Origin: Zantedeschia hybrid cultivar | Lineage: Eukaryota > Streptophyta > Magnoliopsida > Alismatales > Araceae | Length of the DNA: 64,000 nt | Assembly (NCBI GenBank): GCA_030544215.1 | Contig: JARZZO010000002.1 | Location: forward strand, 58,410,650-58,474,649 | Reading direction: 5' to 3' | In this document: positions 10,597-22,668 of the stretch, one piece after another | Layout: every line of letters starts with the position of its first letter | Position numbering within the stretch: the first letter of the stretch is position 1 | The notes under the pieces: model-generated | Database searches by the model: none | Seen by the model: the letters and a program-made list of their open reading frames with translations, nothing else | Told to the model about the DNA's origin: nothing | Made by a program: the position numbers and the translations under genes

Positions 10597-11520
10597 GTTA
10601 GATTTTTAATTTTGATTATCTTGGATTTAGTGTAATTAGTCTCTAACTAACCTTATTTTTCTTATTTTTGCAGGTAAATTGAAAAAAAAAAAAACGAAAA
10701 AGAAAAGGAAAGCGAAATCATGGTCAGTGTGTTCCAACTTTCTATGTTTCAATTTCCTTACTTTAGTTAGTTTCCAATTTTGTAGTTTCTAGTTTAGATA
10801 GGTTTCCATTAACTAAAAAAAAGAAACAAAAAGAGGAACATCCAAATTTAAAAACCTTCATTGCCAAGATTAGAAACCTTCCATGCTAGGCATTCATCAT
10901 CCTAGGAAAGCATGAGTTAGTTTCCTTTCACAGTTATTTCCATAAATTGTTGAAGATTGCGGGGGAAAGGTACGTGTTTCAATTTTTAGCAAGTCATTCA
11001 TGATTGCATCAACACTCCTTGCATTGATTTGTTGCCTTGTATTGCATTCAAAAAGACTTTAAGGGCAGCAACTTTAACCACATAAGGTAGGGATTTGATC
11101 ACCCTTCCTTAGCCCACAAATCACCTTCCTTACATTGGCATTTCCTAATCTAACTAAAAGCAAGTCGAAAGAGAATCTAGGGTTTACACCGTGAGTGGTT
11201 TAAATCTCGGGTTGCCTCTATTTTTGGCAACGGTGTCTAGGCTAGAGGTAAAAAGGCAAACGTCTAAGCGGGAAAGTGGTTCTCTAATTAGGTCCCTACG
11301 AAAGTAGGGGGAGCCTCCCACTACCCCACCTCTTACCTGGCCGTTGACTGATTGTGGTTGTGACTCGAGGTGGAGTCCATTCACCTTGTAAGAAAATTCA
11401 CATAGAGAGTCTAGGTTAACATTAGATCATTAAGATAATTTGTTTGTCAACATTGATTGCATTTAAAAAAAAAAAGAAAAGAAATCGAAAACAAAATCTT
11501 CTCTCCATCAGTCCTAGTGC
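10597..11520 (+). other. Athila-1 leader
   Basis: Non-coding 924-base leader between primer site and gag, with several A-rich runs. At 11294-11309 it contains CCCTAC-GAAA-GTAGGG, a 6-bp stem closed by a GNRA tetraloop. Just after it GTAG..GGGA pairs with TCCC..CTAC as an alternative fold. Leaders of retroelements normally hold the packaging signal; that role is inferred here. Confidence 0.6.
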
Positions 11521-13272
11521 ATGCAAGGTAGGAGATCTCAAAACCCTAACCTTCTAGGACCACTTGCTGAAATAGAAAGAATCCTACATCAAAGAAATCC
11601 ACCACAAGATCCAATGGCTGATAATCAGGACCCACCAAAGCAAATGAAGGACTATCTCATTCCAAATCGATATCAACCTTCATCTTGTATTCATCTTCCT
11701 CAGAATCCAGCCAATCAATATGAAATCAAATCTAGCACCATTCAGATGCTCCCATCCTTTTATGGGAATACTAATGAAGATCCTTATAAGCATCTGGATG
11801 AATTTCTAGAAATTTGTTCCACGGTGAAAATCCAGAATTTCACCGATGATGGCCTTAAATTGACTTTATTTCCCTTTTCATTAAAGGACAAGGCTAAATA
11901 TTGGTTGGGAACCATAGGAAGGCCCATTAGGACATGGAAAGAAATGCAGAAAGAATTTCTCAAGAAGTTCTATCCCATCGGGCGGACCAATACCATGAGA
12001 CGGGCCATCACGAGTTTTACCCAAACTCCCGGGGAATTGATCCATGAATCTTGGGAAAGACTGAAAGAATTGCTTAGAAAATGCCCTCATCATGGGCTTT
12101 CAAAATGGCAAATTGTTCAAGCATTCTATGAAGGATTGTCTGAACAGTTCAGACAGATGGTGGACGCCTCATGTGGAGGGGCATTTATGATGAAAAATGA
12201 AGATGAGGCCTATAATCTGTTTGAGATGTTAAGTGAAAATTCCATCAATCATGCCTCATTATCATCTTATGAAAGGTCTGTTGGGCCATCTAAACAGACT
12301 GGAATGTATGAACTTAAGGCCCGCGGAGAGCCCGAATCTAGAATGGACATAAATCTAATTAATCAGAAATTGGTTAAGGTAGACATCTTGGCCCAGAAAC
12401 TAGACCAACTCTTGGCCTTAAACAAGCAAGAGCCTACTTACCCAACACAATCTAGTCCATGTGAAGGCCCATCTTCTGCCAATCATGATATTTGTGCCTT
12501 ATGCGCAAGTCCAACCCATCAAGTGAATGAATGCCCAACTGCGGCCCAACTTCCACCATTCATTCAAGAACAAGTTCAGGCTACCCAAGGATTCTCCAGG
12601 CCCAATAATGATCCATTCTCAAATACTTATAATCCTGGCTGGAGAAATCACCCTAATTTCTCTTGGAAGAATCAGCAAGCCCCATTACCGATGTCCAATC
12701 CTCTCATGCATCAAGCCCAAAAGCCACAGAATTCATTTCAACAACAATCTAATTTCTATGGAAATGTTCAGGCTAGGGGATCTCAAGCCCAATTTTCTCA
12801 ACCGGCCCACTATCCATCAGGCCAACCGGCCCCTTATCAATCATTCCAATCGGGTCAACCGGCCCACTATCATTCATTCCAATATGGACAACCAACCTAA
12901 TACCATCCTCCACCCACTTATCCACAACCTCCTAAGTCCAACTTTGATGATAAATTCACTCAACTCCAACAACTGATTTTGACCCAGCAACAATCCATTG
13001 CTAAGTTGGAAAGTCAAATGGGCCAACTAGCTGAGGCCGCGATGAGAAGAGAAGTAGGCCAACTTCCTAGTCAACCCGTTGCCAATCCAAGGAATCAACC
13101 TCCGGGTTTTCCACAGCAATCGGGCCTTTTACCTCAGCCTGGCCCGGTACCACAACCTAAAGGGCCACAATTTGAGAATGCTAAAGCCATTTCAGCCCTT
13201 AGGAGTGGGAGAAGTTTAGAAAAACCACATGCAGATGGAGAGTTAGCTAAAGGTTCCACTGATGGGCCTTAG
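11521..13272 (+). pseudogene. gag: Athila gag polyprotein, two in-frame stops
   Basis: Forms the virus-like particle and binds element RNA. ATG at 11521 opens a frame with the Athila gag core (about residues 60-230: MLPSFYGNTNEDPYKHLDEF, KAKYWLG, TWKEMQKEFLKKFYP). A perfect CX2CX4HX4C zinc knuckle (CALCASPTHQVNEC) follows at about residue 324. Downstream is a Gln/Pro-rich tail with repeated GQPA-type units. TAA at 12898-12900 interrupts the frame, which continues in phase to TAG at 13270-13272 and then into protease, so gag and pro share one frame. The first frame alone is 459 codons. The stops are probably decay mutations; programmed read-through cannot be excluded but is less likely with two of them. 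Confidence 0.85.
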
Positions 13273-14575
13273 GAAATTGAAAGTGAGAGTGAAGATGAAC
13301 CCATCATAGAGAAGTTGGAGGAGGATCTGAAAGGAAAAGGGAAGATTGATGAAGGCCCAAGTTCTTATAAACCTAGGGTGCCATTTCCTAATGCCTTGTT
13401 AGCTAAGTCCAATACCAGGAAGAAACTGGCCCAGAATGAGGAGTTGTTGGATTTGTTCAAACAAGTCCAAATTAATATTCCACTCCTCGATGCCATCAAA
13501 CATGTGCCAGCTTATGCTAAGTTTCTCAAGGAATTATGTACTCTACGAAGAGAATCTAGAATGGCACCCGAAAAGGTTCGGCTTTCTGAGGATGTTAGTG
13601 CAATTGTGATGAATCATTTACCAAAGAAGTTAAAGGATCCTGGAGCACCTCTAATTTCATGTGACTTAGCTGGAGTTACATTTGATAGAGCGTTATTGGA
13701 TCTAGGTGCGAGTGTAAATCTATTGCCAACAACCATTTGTGAGAAATTTGATATTAGAGAATTAAAGCCCACATCCATCATCTTGCAGTTGGCTGATAGG
13801 TCTATGAAAACTCTACGGGGATTAATTGAGGATGTTATTGTGAAAGTTCATGATTGTTATTTTCCCGTGGATTTTCTTATTCTGGATATGGCATTACCTG
13901 AGGAACTCATTCACACCCCGATCATCTTAGGTCGTCCATTCTTAGCCACTGCCAAAGCTAATATAAACTGTGAAACTGGCATAATGGACATTTCATTTGG
14001 GGGTCAAAAGGTCCAGATTAATGTCTTCAAAGCATCTCAATACTCAGATCATGAAAAAGAATGCCACACTATTGATATATTGGATAATCTGGTTGAAGAA
14101 AATGAGATGTCCACATATGACCTTTTAGAGGAAGCCAACACTTTAACGAACTCTCCTGGCCTATTAACATCTTGGCCCAAGGTTGAACCTTTACCAGCCT
14201 TACAGTCTGAGCCCGCTTTGCCATCTTTAGAGGACCCTCCTGAGCTTGAACTCAAACCATTACCTGAGTCTCTCAAGTATATCTTTTTGGGCCCGGACCA
14301 AACTCTCCCAGTCATCATTGCGGCAAATCTCACATCGCCGCAGGAGGCCCAGTTAACCGAGGTCCTCAAAGACCACAAGGGTGCAATTGGTTGGTCGGTG
14401 GCCGATTTAAAGGGAATTAGCCCGTTCATTTGCATGCATCACATCTATATGGAAGAGAATTCTAAGCCCAGTCGGGAGATGCAAAGGTGGCTTAACCCTA
14501 ATATGAAAGAAGTGGTGAAGAAGGAAGTTGTGAAATGGCTGGATGTGGGTATATTTACCCAATATCAGACAGTAA
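13273..14575 (+). pseudogene. Athila protease and pol N-terminal region
   Basis: In phase with gag. The aspartic protease core has LLDLGASVNLLP (Asp-Leu-Gly-Ala-Ser, the usual Athila variant) near 13696-13730 and IILGRPFLATA near 13920, followed by an acidic/proline linker. The start of RT is at about 14400 (SPFICMHHIYMEE...). Two one-base deletions near 14550 and 14580 shift the frame just before the RT core (VVPKKSG). Cleaves the polyprotein in an intact element. Broken here. Confidence 0.85.
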
Positions 14576-16015
14576 ATGGGCAGCCCAACTCAAGTGGTAC
14601 CCAAGAAATCTGGATTAACGGTTATCAAGAATGATCATGGAGAAGAGGTACCCACTAGGCTTACCACGGGATGGAGAGTGTGCATTGATTACCGAAAGCT
14701 GAATCTAATGACTAAAAAGGACCACTTTCCACTCCCATTCATGGATCAGATTCTGGAAAAGTTATCGGGCCAGAAGTACTTCTGCTTCTTAGATGGGTAC
14801 TCCGGGTACAATCAAGTGGCTATTTACCCGGAAGATCAAGAAAAGACCACCTTCACGTGCCCTTATGGCACGTTTGCTTTTAGGAGAATGCCATTCGGAT
14901 TATGCAACGCACCAGCCACATTTCAACGGTGCATGATGGCCATCTTCTCCGATATGGTGGGAGAATTCCTCGAAGTTTTCATGGATGATTTCTCAATCTT
15001 CGGAGACTCTTTTGAAAATTGCCTGGAAAATCTTAAACAGGTGCTAGCAAGATGCATAGACACCAACCTGATACTTAGTTGGGAAAAGAGCCACTTCATG
15101 GTTCGAGAGGGCATTGTTCTAGGCCATATTGTGTCTGAAAGGGGGATAGAAGTAGATAAAGCTAAGATCGATCTCATATCCAATCTTCCTCCTCCTACCT
15201 CAGTCAGACAGATCCGTTCCTTCCTTGGCCATGCCAGTTTCTATCGCCGGTTTATCAACAATTTCTCTCAAATTGCCCGGCCTCTAACTCTTCTCCTAGC
15301 TAAGGACGTTCCTTTCCAAATGGATGAATCTTGCATCAAGGCATTCAATTCTCTGAAGGAATCTTTGACCAAAGCCCCGATACTTCAATCTCCAGATTGG
15401 TCTTTACCCTTCGAAATCATGTGTGATGCCTCGGATTATGCTATCGGTGCAGTTTTGGGACAAAGAATCAACAAGTGTCCCATGGTGATCTATTATGCAA
15501 GTCGCACCCTTGCCGATGCTCAAATGAATTATACCACCACCGAAAAGGAATTGTTAGCCGTGGTTTTTGCCTTAAAAAAATTCAGATCTTATCTTTTAGG
15601 GGCAAAGGTCATAATCTATTCTGATCACTCAGCTCTGAAATATTTGTTGACCAAGAAGGATGCAAAGCCTAGGCTTATTAGATGGATCTTACTCCTCCAG
15701 GAATTTGATTTGGAAATTCGGGATAAGAAGGGTTCTGAGAATGTGGTAGCTGACCACCTATCCCGAATTTCGATATCTGAAAGTACACCGATCACTGATT
15801 CCTTTCCTGATGAGCATCTACTGACCATTTCCCACACTGTTGCACCTTGGTATGCTCACATTGTCAATTACAAGGTGACTAATCAGCTTCCGGAAGGATG
15901 GACCAAAAGTGAAAAGGACAAATTCTTTTCTCAGGAAAAATATTATTTCTGGGAGGATCCTGAATTATTCAAATTTTGTCCTGACCAAATCATTAGGCGA
16001 TGTGTTCCCGAATAA
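14576..16015 (+). pseudogene. pol: Athila reverse transcriptase and RNase H
   Basis: Copies element RNA into DNA. The frame carries the RT core: WRVCIDYRKLN, FLDGYSGYNQ, TFAFRRMPFGLCNAPATF and the catalytic FMDD motif (FMDDFSIFGDS). The connection region follows, with SFLGHASFYRRFI. Then comes RNase H with its acidic residues (MCDASDYAIGAVLGQ, TEKELLAVVFA, YSDHSALKYL, VADHLSRI). The catalytic residues look intact. It ends at TAA 16013-16015 just before the integrase zinc finger; the stop replaces a Glu-like codon in this lineage. The first residues lie in a shifted frame upstream, so the product would not be made from gag-pol. Confidence 0.9.
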
Positions 16016-17134
16016 GAACAACAGAGTGTTCTTAACTTCTGCCATAATCTGGCCTGTGGGGGCCACTTCTCAGGAAAGAAAACTGCAGCCAAAGTCCTAC
16101 AAAGTGGTTTTTACTGGCCCACACTTTTCAAAGATGCCCATGAATTTAGCAAAACTTGCCTCCGATGTCAGGCTGTAGGGAATATGGCGAAAAGGGATAT
16201 GATGCCACTCAACCCAATCTTGGTGGTTGAAGTCTTTGATGTTTGGGGAATTGACTTTATGGGACCTTTTCCACCCTCTTTTGGACATACATATATTCTG
16301 GTAGCGGTGGATTATGTCTCAAAATAGATTGAAGCAGTAGCCACCCGAACCAATGATCATAAAGTGGTCATTAAATTCGTTCAGAAGAATATCTTTTCTC
16401 GGTTCGGGTGGCCTAAAGCTATCATAAGTGATGGGGGAACGCATTTCACGAATTACCAATTTCGGGCTTTGCTTAAGAAATATAGGATTAATCACAAAGT
16501 AGCTACCCCTTATCACCCCCAAACCAGTGGCCAAGTGGAAGTTTCTAATAGGGAGATCAAGAATATTCTGCAAAAGTCCGTTAGGCCCGATAGAAAAGAT
16601 TGGTCTGAAAGATTGGATGATGCTTTATGGGCCTATCGGACCGCTTACAAAACTCCTATTGGCATGTCTTCTTATCGCCTGGTTTTTGAAAAAGCGTGCC
16701 ACCTTCCAGTGGAATTGGAACATAGGGCTTATTGGGCCATCAAACAAGTCAATCTGGACCTAGCCCAAGCTGGTTCCCACCGAACCTTACAACTGAGTGA
16801 GCTGGAAGAGTTGCGCAATGAGGCCTATGAAAATTCAAAGATCTATAAAGCCAAAACTAAAGCTTTTCATGATAAACATATTGTCCGAAAATCCTTTCGT
16901 CCAAATCAGAAAGTTTGGCTATTTAATTCTAGGCTTCGCCTATTTCCTAGAAAACTGAAATCCAGATGGGATGGACCCTTCGTGGTCGTTAAAGCCTTCG
17001 ATCATGGAGCCGTTAAAATTCTGAATCCTAAGAGTGGGAACACTTTCACTGTTAATGGTCAATGGTTGAAACCATTCATTGAAAATCTTCAAAATGCACC
17101 ACCTGAGTCCATAGAACTGAGTGATCCACATTAA
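16016..17134 (+). pseudogene. Athila integrase
   Basis: Same frame as RT. The HHCC zinc finger (CHNLACGGHF ... CLRCQAVGN) is at about 16025-16180. The catalytic core has Asp in WGIDFMGPF, Asp in IISDGGTHF and Glu in GQVEVSNREIK. The C-terminal domain (PNQKVWLFNSRLRLFPRKLKSRWDGPF) shows no chromodomain. TAG at about 16324-16326 replaces the usual Trp after YVSK and breaks the protein. The frame then stays open to TAA at 17132-17134. Confidence 0.9.
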
Positions 17135-18279
17135 CTGAACTTCCGTCTGGCTGAAGACGATAAACTTAGCGCTTGTTGGGAGGCAACCCAATATTGTACT
17201 TCAGTTTTTTGTATTTCTTCTCCTTTTAGGTCCCTGAGCAGCAATCCCCGTGGGTATGTCGCATCCTCGTCATTACAGGTTGTTTCGCTCCTTTACAAAT
17301 TCTCTTTTGGCTGCGTGTTTTCCATATCTTTTATGCCATTGAGGACAATGTCAATCAAGTTGGGGGGTGGGACAATCATATGCATTTATTGAAAATCTTT
17401 TGAAGAAAACTGATATCTTTCCCTGAAAAATGGTCAAATTTTTTCAAAAACTTCTTTTCGCATCCTAGAAAAAAATTGCATGAAAATCATGTTTCATTAA
17501 GTAAATCTTAAACAAATCAGTTTTCTGTTAGTCACATTGGTTAAAGAGCCTGTAAAGTTTAAATATCCCACTCTACAAAAATCCACGGCAGGATGATTTT
17601 CACACACACACGGCAACTTAGAATTGCTGGAATTATCCTCAAAGATAAGACTACTTATTCTAATTTTTCTTTTGGGTTGAACGAAAGGAATGTGTAAGAT
17701 CCGCAATAGGGGACTGTCCCACTCAGCACTCTAAAAGAGGCGGTCAGTTAAAATGGACAGCTGTAAACACTAAAGGCAAAAGAAGGCGATAAAAGAGCTA
17801 AAGGAAGGCAGGTGGCAAAAAGTACGCACCTCCCCTCAGGCAATTCAAAGAGAGTGGCAAAAAGTACGCACTCTCAAAAGCAAAAGTACAATAAAATGAA
17901 GAAACGCCACGCTAAAAAGTCCATCGTACCAAAAATATGACCAAGTCGTGAAAAGTGCTGAGTTGGGACGGGAACTGAAAAACGGTCCTCACTGACTGAT
18001 CGGGAAATCTTTTATTCTCTTCCCCTCCCCAAGTAGTCTTATCTAAAGGGTAGTAAAGGCAAGAATATACCAGAAAGGTCGGAAACGAGTTCTAAGTGTG
18101 TCAAATTTCATGCACAATCACCCGTCTGAATCAAAATATTGTGGGATATGAAAACATTTTAGCTCAACCAAACGGCTACCACTTAAATTGATTGTGAAAG
18201 ATACTACAAATGAAGCATGATAATTCATTATTTGTCCTAGCATTTCCTTATTTGCATTGCTAAGGGACTAGCAATGGAT
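17135..18279 (+). other. Athila-1 3' region with extra polypurine tract, no env frame
   Basis: 1145 bases without a plausible gene. Contains 'gcttgttgggaggcaaccca', usual just after Athila pol. An internal polypurine tract at 17357-17369 is identical over 13 bases to the one next to the 3' LTR. A direct repeat 'gtggcaaaaagtacgcac' lies near 17811 and 17855. Arms 17716-17730 and 17954-17969 are complementary except for one bulged base. Elements with an envelope-like gene carry it in this interval; none is seen. Confidence 0.7.
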
Positions 18280-18292
18280 AAGTTGGGGGGTG
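18280..18292 (+). other. Polypurine tract of Athila-1
   Basis: AAGTTGGGGGGTG immediately before the 3' LTR start TGATAAAG; primer for plus-strand cDNA. Confidence 0.9.
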
Positions 18293-20229
18293 TGATAAAG
18301 TGTTAAATTGATCATTTAAGGGCAACCATATGCATCATACTCATATTTTTATCTGAAAAATATCATGAAATGATAGATAATTGTGTAACAAGTCTAACGG
18401 TACCAATTTCATCAAATTCTGACTTAAAAACATCGTCATTTCATGTGATCAAAGGAGTGTAGCGCATTTGCGGTTTTTCGACAAAACCGAGACGAAATGA
18501 ATAAATATGATGATATTTTTATGATAATGCGCTAAATTATATTTATTTGATGTGAACAGGACATGCCGATGATGCAGTGCAGCTGGAGGAGTTTCCGGAA
18601 ATTTGGGGGAGGTCCAGTGTGCTGATTTCAACTAAAGTGGGGGTAAAAATGCAATTTGATTCCTTCCTTCGTTGGAGTTTCCCAAAACCCACTATTTCCT
18701 TCTGTCTCTCCAATTTCCTAAACACATCCCTTCCTTTATTTTAAAAATCCTCTCTCTCTCTCTCTTTCTCGTTTTAGAAAGTCAAATCCTATTTCTTTTC
18801 CAGTTTCCTCTTCCTCTCCAGATCCAAATCCTGTCCCTTCTCCAAGTCTCCCACATATCCTCCTCCTTTTCCAACTCAAACCCGGCAGCCTCTCCTCCTC
18901 TCCAGCCGGCTACTCTTTCTCCTCTCTATAAATCTCTCCTCTCCTCTTTCTCTTCCTCGACCACCCCGGTTATCTCTCGGTTTTTTATTTTTTCCCAGCC
19001 TCCTCTTCCTTTTCCAACCTTCTCTCTGCAGCCCTCTCCCTCTCTCCAGTTATCTCTTTCTCGGCTTCTCTCTTCCTCCCTCTTCTGTTCTCTCCTTCTC
19101 CGTCTCTCTATCTCCTCTCTCCCACACGATCTCTGTCTCCCCCACGCTCTCTCTCGGATCCCCAGCAGCTTTCCTGTCCCAACTTCCTCCTTCCTCCGGT
19201 GCACCAGCAGACGTGGCAACCCTCTTCCAGCAGAACCCTCTACATGCAGCTCTAGCAGATTCGGTGAAGCTCCCTCCAGCTCCACGTGCTGCAATCCGTG
19301 CATGCAGCTGCTGCACCTCCTCCACGTGCCGGGAACCACCCAGCCAGCACCAGCTCCAGCCCCCTCCTGCTCTCCACGGCAAGCTAGCAAGCTTCACCAG
19401 CGCCAGCAAGCCCAACGCAGCTCCTCCATGCATGCACGTTCACAGCCCCATGCAGCCGACAAGCTCTCCACGATCTGCAGCACTAACCAGCTGGGTCTTC
19501 TCCACGTAGCCAGCAGCTGCATCAACAACCCTTCTACACGCAGCAACCAGCACCCTGCTGCAACCAAACGCCCAGCAGCAACATCCCTCCACGCAGCTTC
19601 AACTTTCCTCCACAGCAGCCAGCTGTCCACAGCAACAGCAGCAAGTGGTTCCAGCGTTGGTCCACTGTGCCAGATCTCCCAACAGCTGGTCCATTGCGCC
19701 AGCAACCCACATTGTTGTGTTGTTCTTGGTTATTTAATTAGGGATAATTGTTGGTATTGTTTAATTAGTCTTAGGTTACTTAATTAGGGTTAATTCTTGA
19801 TTGGTTAGAGTTTTATTAATTGTTAGTTATTTAATTAAGTTATTTGATTCATGATGTTTAATGATTTATACAATCAAACAATAGGTTGTTTTTGTTGTTA
19901 TAATTTTTAGTCGTGCTTATTTTTATGTGTGTTTGTGTTTAATTTCTGAAAAAAGAAAAGAGAGAAAAAGATTTGTTTAATTTAGATAATTATAATTTTA
20001 GGTAACATTAGTTAACTTAATTTTAGTTTAATTAAGTAATTAGTTTACTTAAAATCTCACTTATTTTTAGATTAACTAAAGTCCAAAGTTTTCAAAATTA
20101 GAATCTTAACTCCCTGTGGATCGACTCGGACTCACCACTATTAAATTTTCAAAATCTGATTTGAGTGATCCAGATAAATTTATATTGAACGTTTTCATGT
20201 GTTTAACGACGCACAATTCGAAACGATCA
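18293..20229 (+). repeat. Athila-1 3' LTR
   Basis: Same length as the 5' LTR (1937 bp) with about 33 base differences counted by eye, and the same ends. TATAAAT at 18927-18933. The same Ser/Pro-rich open frame recurs at 18672-19787. The target duplication ATTAC follows at 20230-20234. Confidence 0.95.
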
Positions 20230-20234
20230 ATTAC

Positions 20235-21985
20235 CCCCACCGACTGATTCTGTGATCGGAACAGCTGAGGGACCCACTCTATCCGTCTTCTGTCCAACCA
20301 AGCATTCCTAAGCTGTGATCGGAGGGATCTGATTGAGGGTGACTAGCTTGAGGATTGTTGGTTGTTCTTTAGGTCGGATTAGGACCAAAGGCTTGTCTTG
20401 GGAGATTGTGGAGACTTCTGGGGTGGATCCTCCAGTCTCATTCGACCAGGTGGGATCCTGATGTTTTATCCTAGATCCTTCATACTCCCAATATTGCTCT
20501 CTGCGGACCACTCTGGGTTCCAGGTCTTTGATCAAAGTGTTGACCTTACTTTGAGAACTGGATGGATCTTGGACTACTTGATGAGAAGGTAACAGATCTT
20601 TCACAATTCCTAACTCCTTCTTGGCCTTTAAGGCATCAATGGCCTTCTTCATATCCTCCCAGTTTATCCGACCTTCATCATTCAGATTATACACCCAATC
20701 CTTGAAAGTGAAGCAGTTGTAGATTGTGTGACCTGGGATCCTATGGTAGGGGCAATACCTAGACGTGTCTGTGCTGCGTGGAACACCTTCTCGTTGAGGC
20801 GGGAGTTGAATGGCATTGCAGGCTAGCAAGGCATTAAAAATGTCTGCTAGCGATTATGGCAGAGGTGGATATGATGCATGTTTAGCCATAGGACGACTAT
20901 AATTAGTCGGGGGAGGAACAGCCAAGTATTGTTTTTGATTGGACTGAGCATCAGACTTAGGTTGAGAATTAGGAATCTTGGTTGGTTGGGCTAGCATACT
21001 AACCTGCTCATTGATGGTGACTCCTTCTGTGGTGGGAGTCGGTGTGGCTTTCTTGTTCCTGTTTATGTTCTCGAAGAACGAGGGCAGAGTGGAGTCTCGG
21101 ATTTGAGACTGAACTACTCTAGCCCGATTATATAGCTGAGAGAATGTTTGAAGTTTGCTAAGCATGAGAATAGCTCAAAGCTGTGGGGTAGCGTTGTTGA
21201 CAAGCATAGTGACAGCTTGGGCTTCAGCGATGATAACCTCTGCTCTAGAGGCCATGGCTCTCCACCTATTAGCAAAGTGAGTGAAGTCTTCGTCAAACTT
21301 TATTTTTCCATTACGAGATCGAATAAGGTGGGAGACAAGACTGCCATGTGATTGAAATGGGTGACGAATGTTTCAGAGACCATATCGAAATTGAATAGGT
21401 CAGTGGCTGGTAGAGAAGAAAACCATCTCAAGGCCTCTCCCTCGAGAGACTTATGAAAGAGGTGGACAAGGAGGACTCTATCACAGAGACACAGGTGAGA
21501 ATCCATGAGAAACCCTGATAGGTGATGATGTGGGTCTGTGGTACCATCGTACTTCCTGTACTTGGGCACTTTGAATCCTGGTGGGAAGTAAGCTGTAGGG
21601 AGCTTACAGTAGCTCGAAAGGGAATGAGGTTGTCTCAGGATCAGATTTTCGGCTATCAGTTGTCGCACACAAGTCTCGACCTCATTCTTGTAGATGAACT
21701 CCTCCTGCTTGGGAGGTGTGACCTGGTTGATGAGATTAGATGGAATTGTTTGAGCTGGCATTGTTTGATTAGTCTAGGGTCGGCTAGACGATCCTTGGAA
21801 TTAAGTCTTCCAAGGAGTGGCATCCTGGATTTTGCCACGGGAGACTAACTGGATAAGTTGATCAAGAGTATAATGTGATAATACAGCAATAAGTTCTAGA
21901 TCTTCTCCAGGATTTTGTAATGTTCTACTTGAAATTATCGGCTCATCTTCTCCTTGAGAGGTAGAAGATTCATCAGAATGGCAGC
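20235..21985 (-). pseudogene. gag: Tat-1 gag, broken
   Basis: Minus-strand gag remnant read from 21985 down to 20235. N-terminal acidic/Ser segment (SSTSQGEDE) near 21950. The gag core has PKYRKYDGTTDPHHHLSGFL, LFHKSLEGEALRWFSSLP and SETFVTHF near 21310-21600. Near 20720-20790 a zinc-finger-like CPYHRIPGHTIYNC (CX2HX4HX4C), the usual Tat gag form, precedes FKDWVYNLNDEG. Frames change near 21300, 21160 and 20840, so it is a pseudogene. The missing continuation into protease is at 8630, beyond Athila-1. The start codon, leader and 5' LTR expected to the right are absent: at 21985 the sequence flips to a plus-strand G-patch. Confidence 0.85.
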
Positions 21986-21987
21986 TT

Positions 21988-22668
21988 ATGGACAAAAAAG
22001 AGCCCATCCTTTCATCGGTTGACTCTCAGGCCAAGCCCCAGCCTAGCATAGGATGGCAGCTTATTATGGACAAAATGGGGTATAGTTCGGGATCTAGGTT
22101 AGGCAAGGAAGAGCAAGGAATTCAAGAGCCTATCTTTGAAAATCCGACCATTGGGGGATTCAGATTGGGTTATCTACTCACCAAATCAACTGAGGAATCA
22201 AGAAAATGGACTCTCTTGGATCACTTTGCGAAGGAAAATCAAGAGGTACTCAAGATACACTACCTTGAGGATAAGATGAAAGAAACAATCAATGAAGTTC
22301 AAAGAGAGGATGAAGAAGATTTCGGTACACAGCTGCTGTTCTATGAACCAACCACGCTACAAGAAGGAGCCTCCTTAGTGAGGGATGAACCGGTACCCAC
22401 CGCTCTCATTCCCTTCCACACACCTTCCCTTCTCAGGCTTCTATCACCGGTCGTAACACATTCCCCTGAGTGTTTTATGCTTGGCGACTACGACCCCCAA
22501 AAAGAGGAAAAGTCCAACTCCCATATCGGAGGGTATAGAACCACCAATGAGGAGCCAACATACTGGGGCAATTCTGCCATCATTGGGTCTCTGTCTCAAG
22601 GACCTACCTTTGCAACATGTCTGACTCACTCTCAGAGTCTTGTGCATAATCACTTAGGGATTGGATAG
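21988..22668 (+). pseudogene. Tat-1 G-patch domain fragment, inverted half
   Basis: Plus-strand frame (ATG 21988, probably not the real start because protease is missing upstream) with a G-patch: SIGWQLIMDKMGYSSGS, then GFRLGY. A Ser/Thr/acidic tail follows and ends at TAG 22666-22668. It matches the minus-strand G-patch at 1825-2232 block by block (EPILSSV, IGWQL, KMGY, NPTIGGF, EDEEDFG versus ENEEDFG). The half continues to its own polypurine tract and LTR at 25264. No RT or integrase follows. Confidence 0.8.

Larger units (their letters stand above)
8636..20229 (+). mobile_element. Athila-lineage Ty3/Gypsy retrotransposon, full length
   Basis: An 11594-bp element with two 1937-bp LTRs (TGATAAAG...GATCA), an Asp-type primer site, gag, protease, RT, RNase H, integrase and a polypurine tract, flanked by ATTAC duplications. 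By eye the LTRs differ at roughly 33 positions (about 1.7%), so the insertion is fairly recent. Gag-pol has four in-frame stops and two small frameshifts, so it cannot move on its own. There is no envelope-like frame after integrase, unlike many Athila elements. It is inserted into the minus-strand Tat-1 element between gag and protease. Confidence 0.95.
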
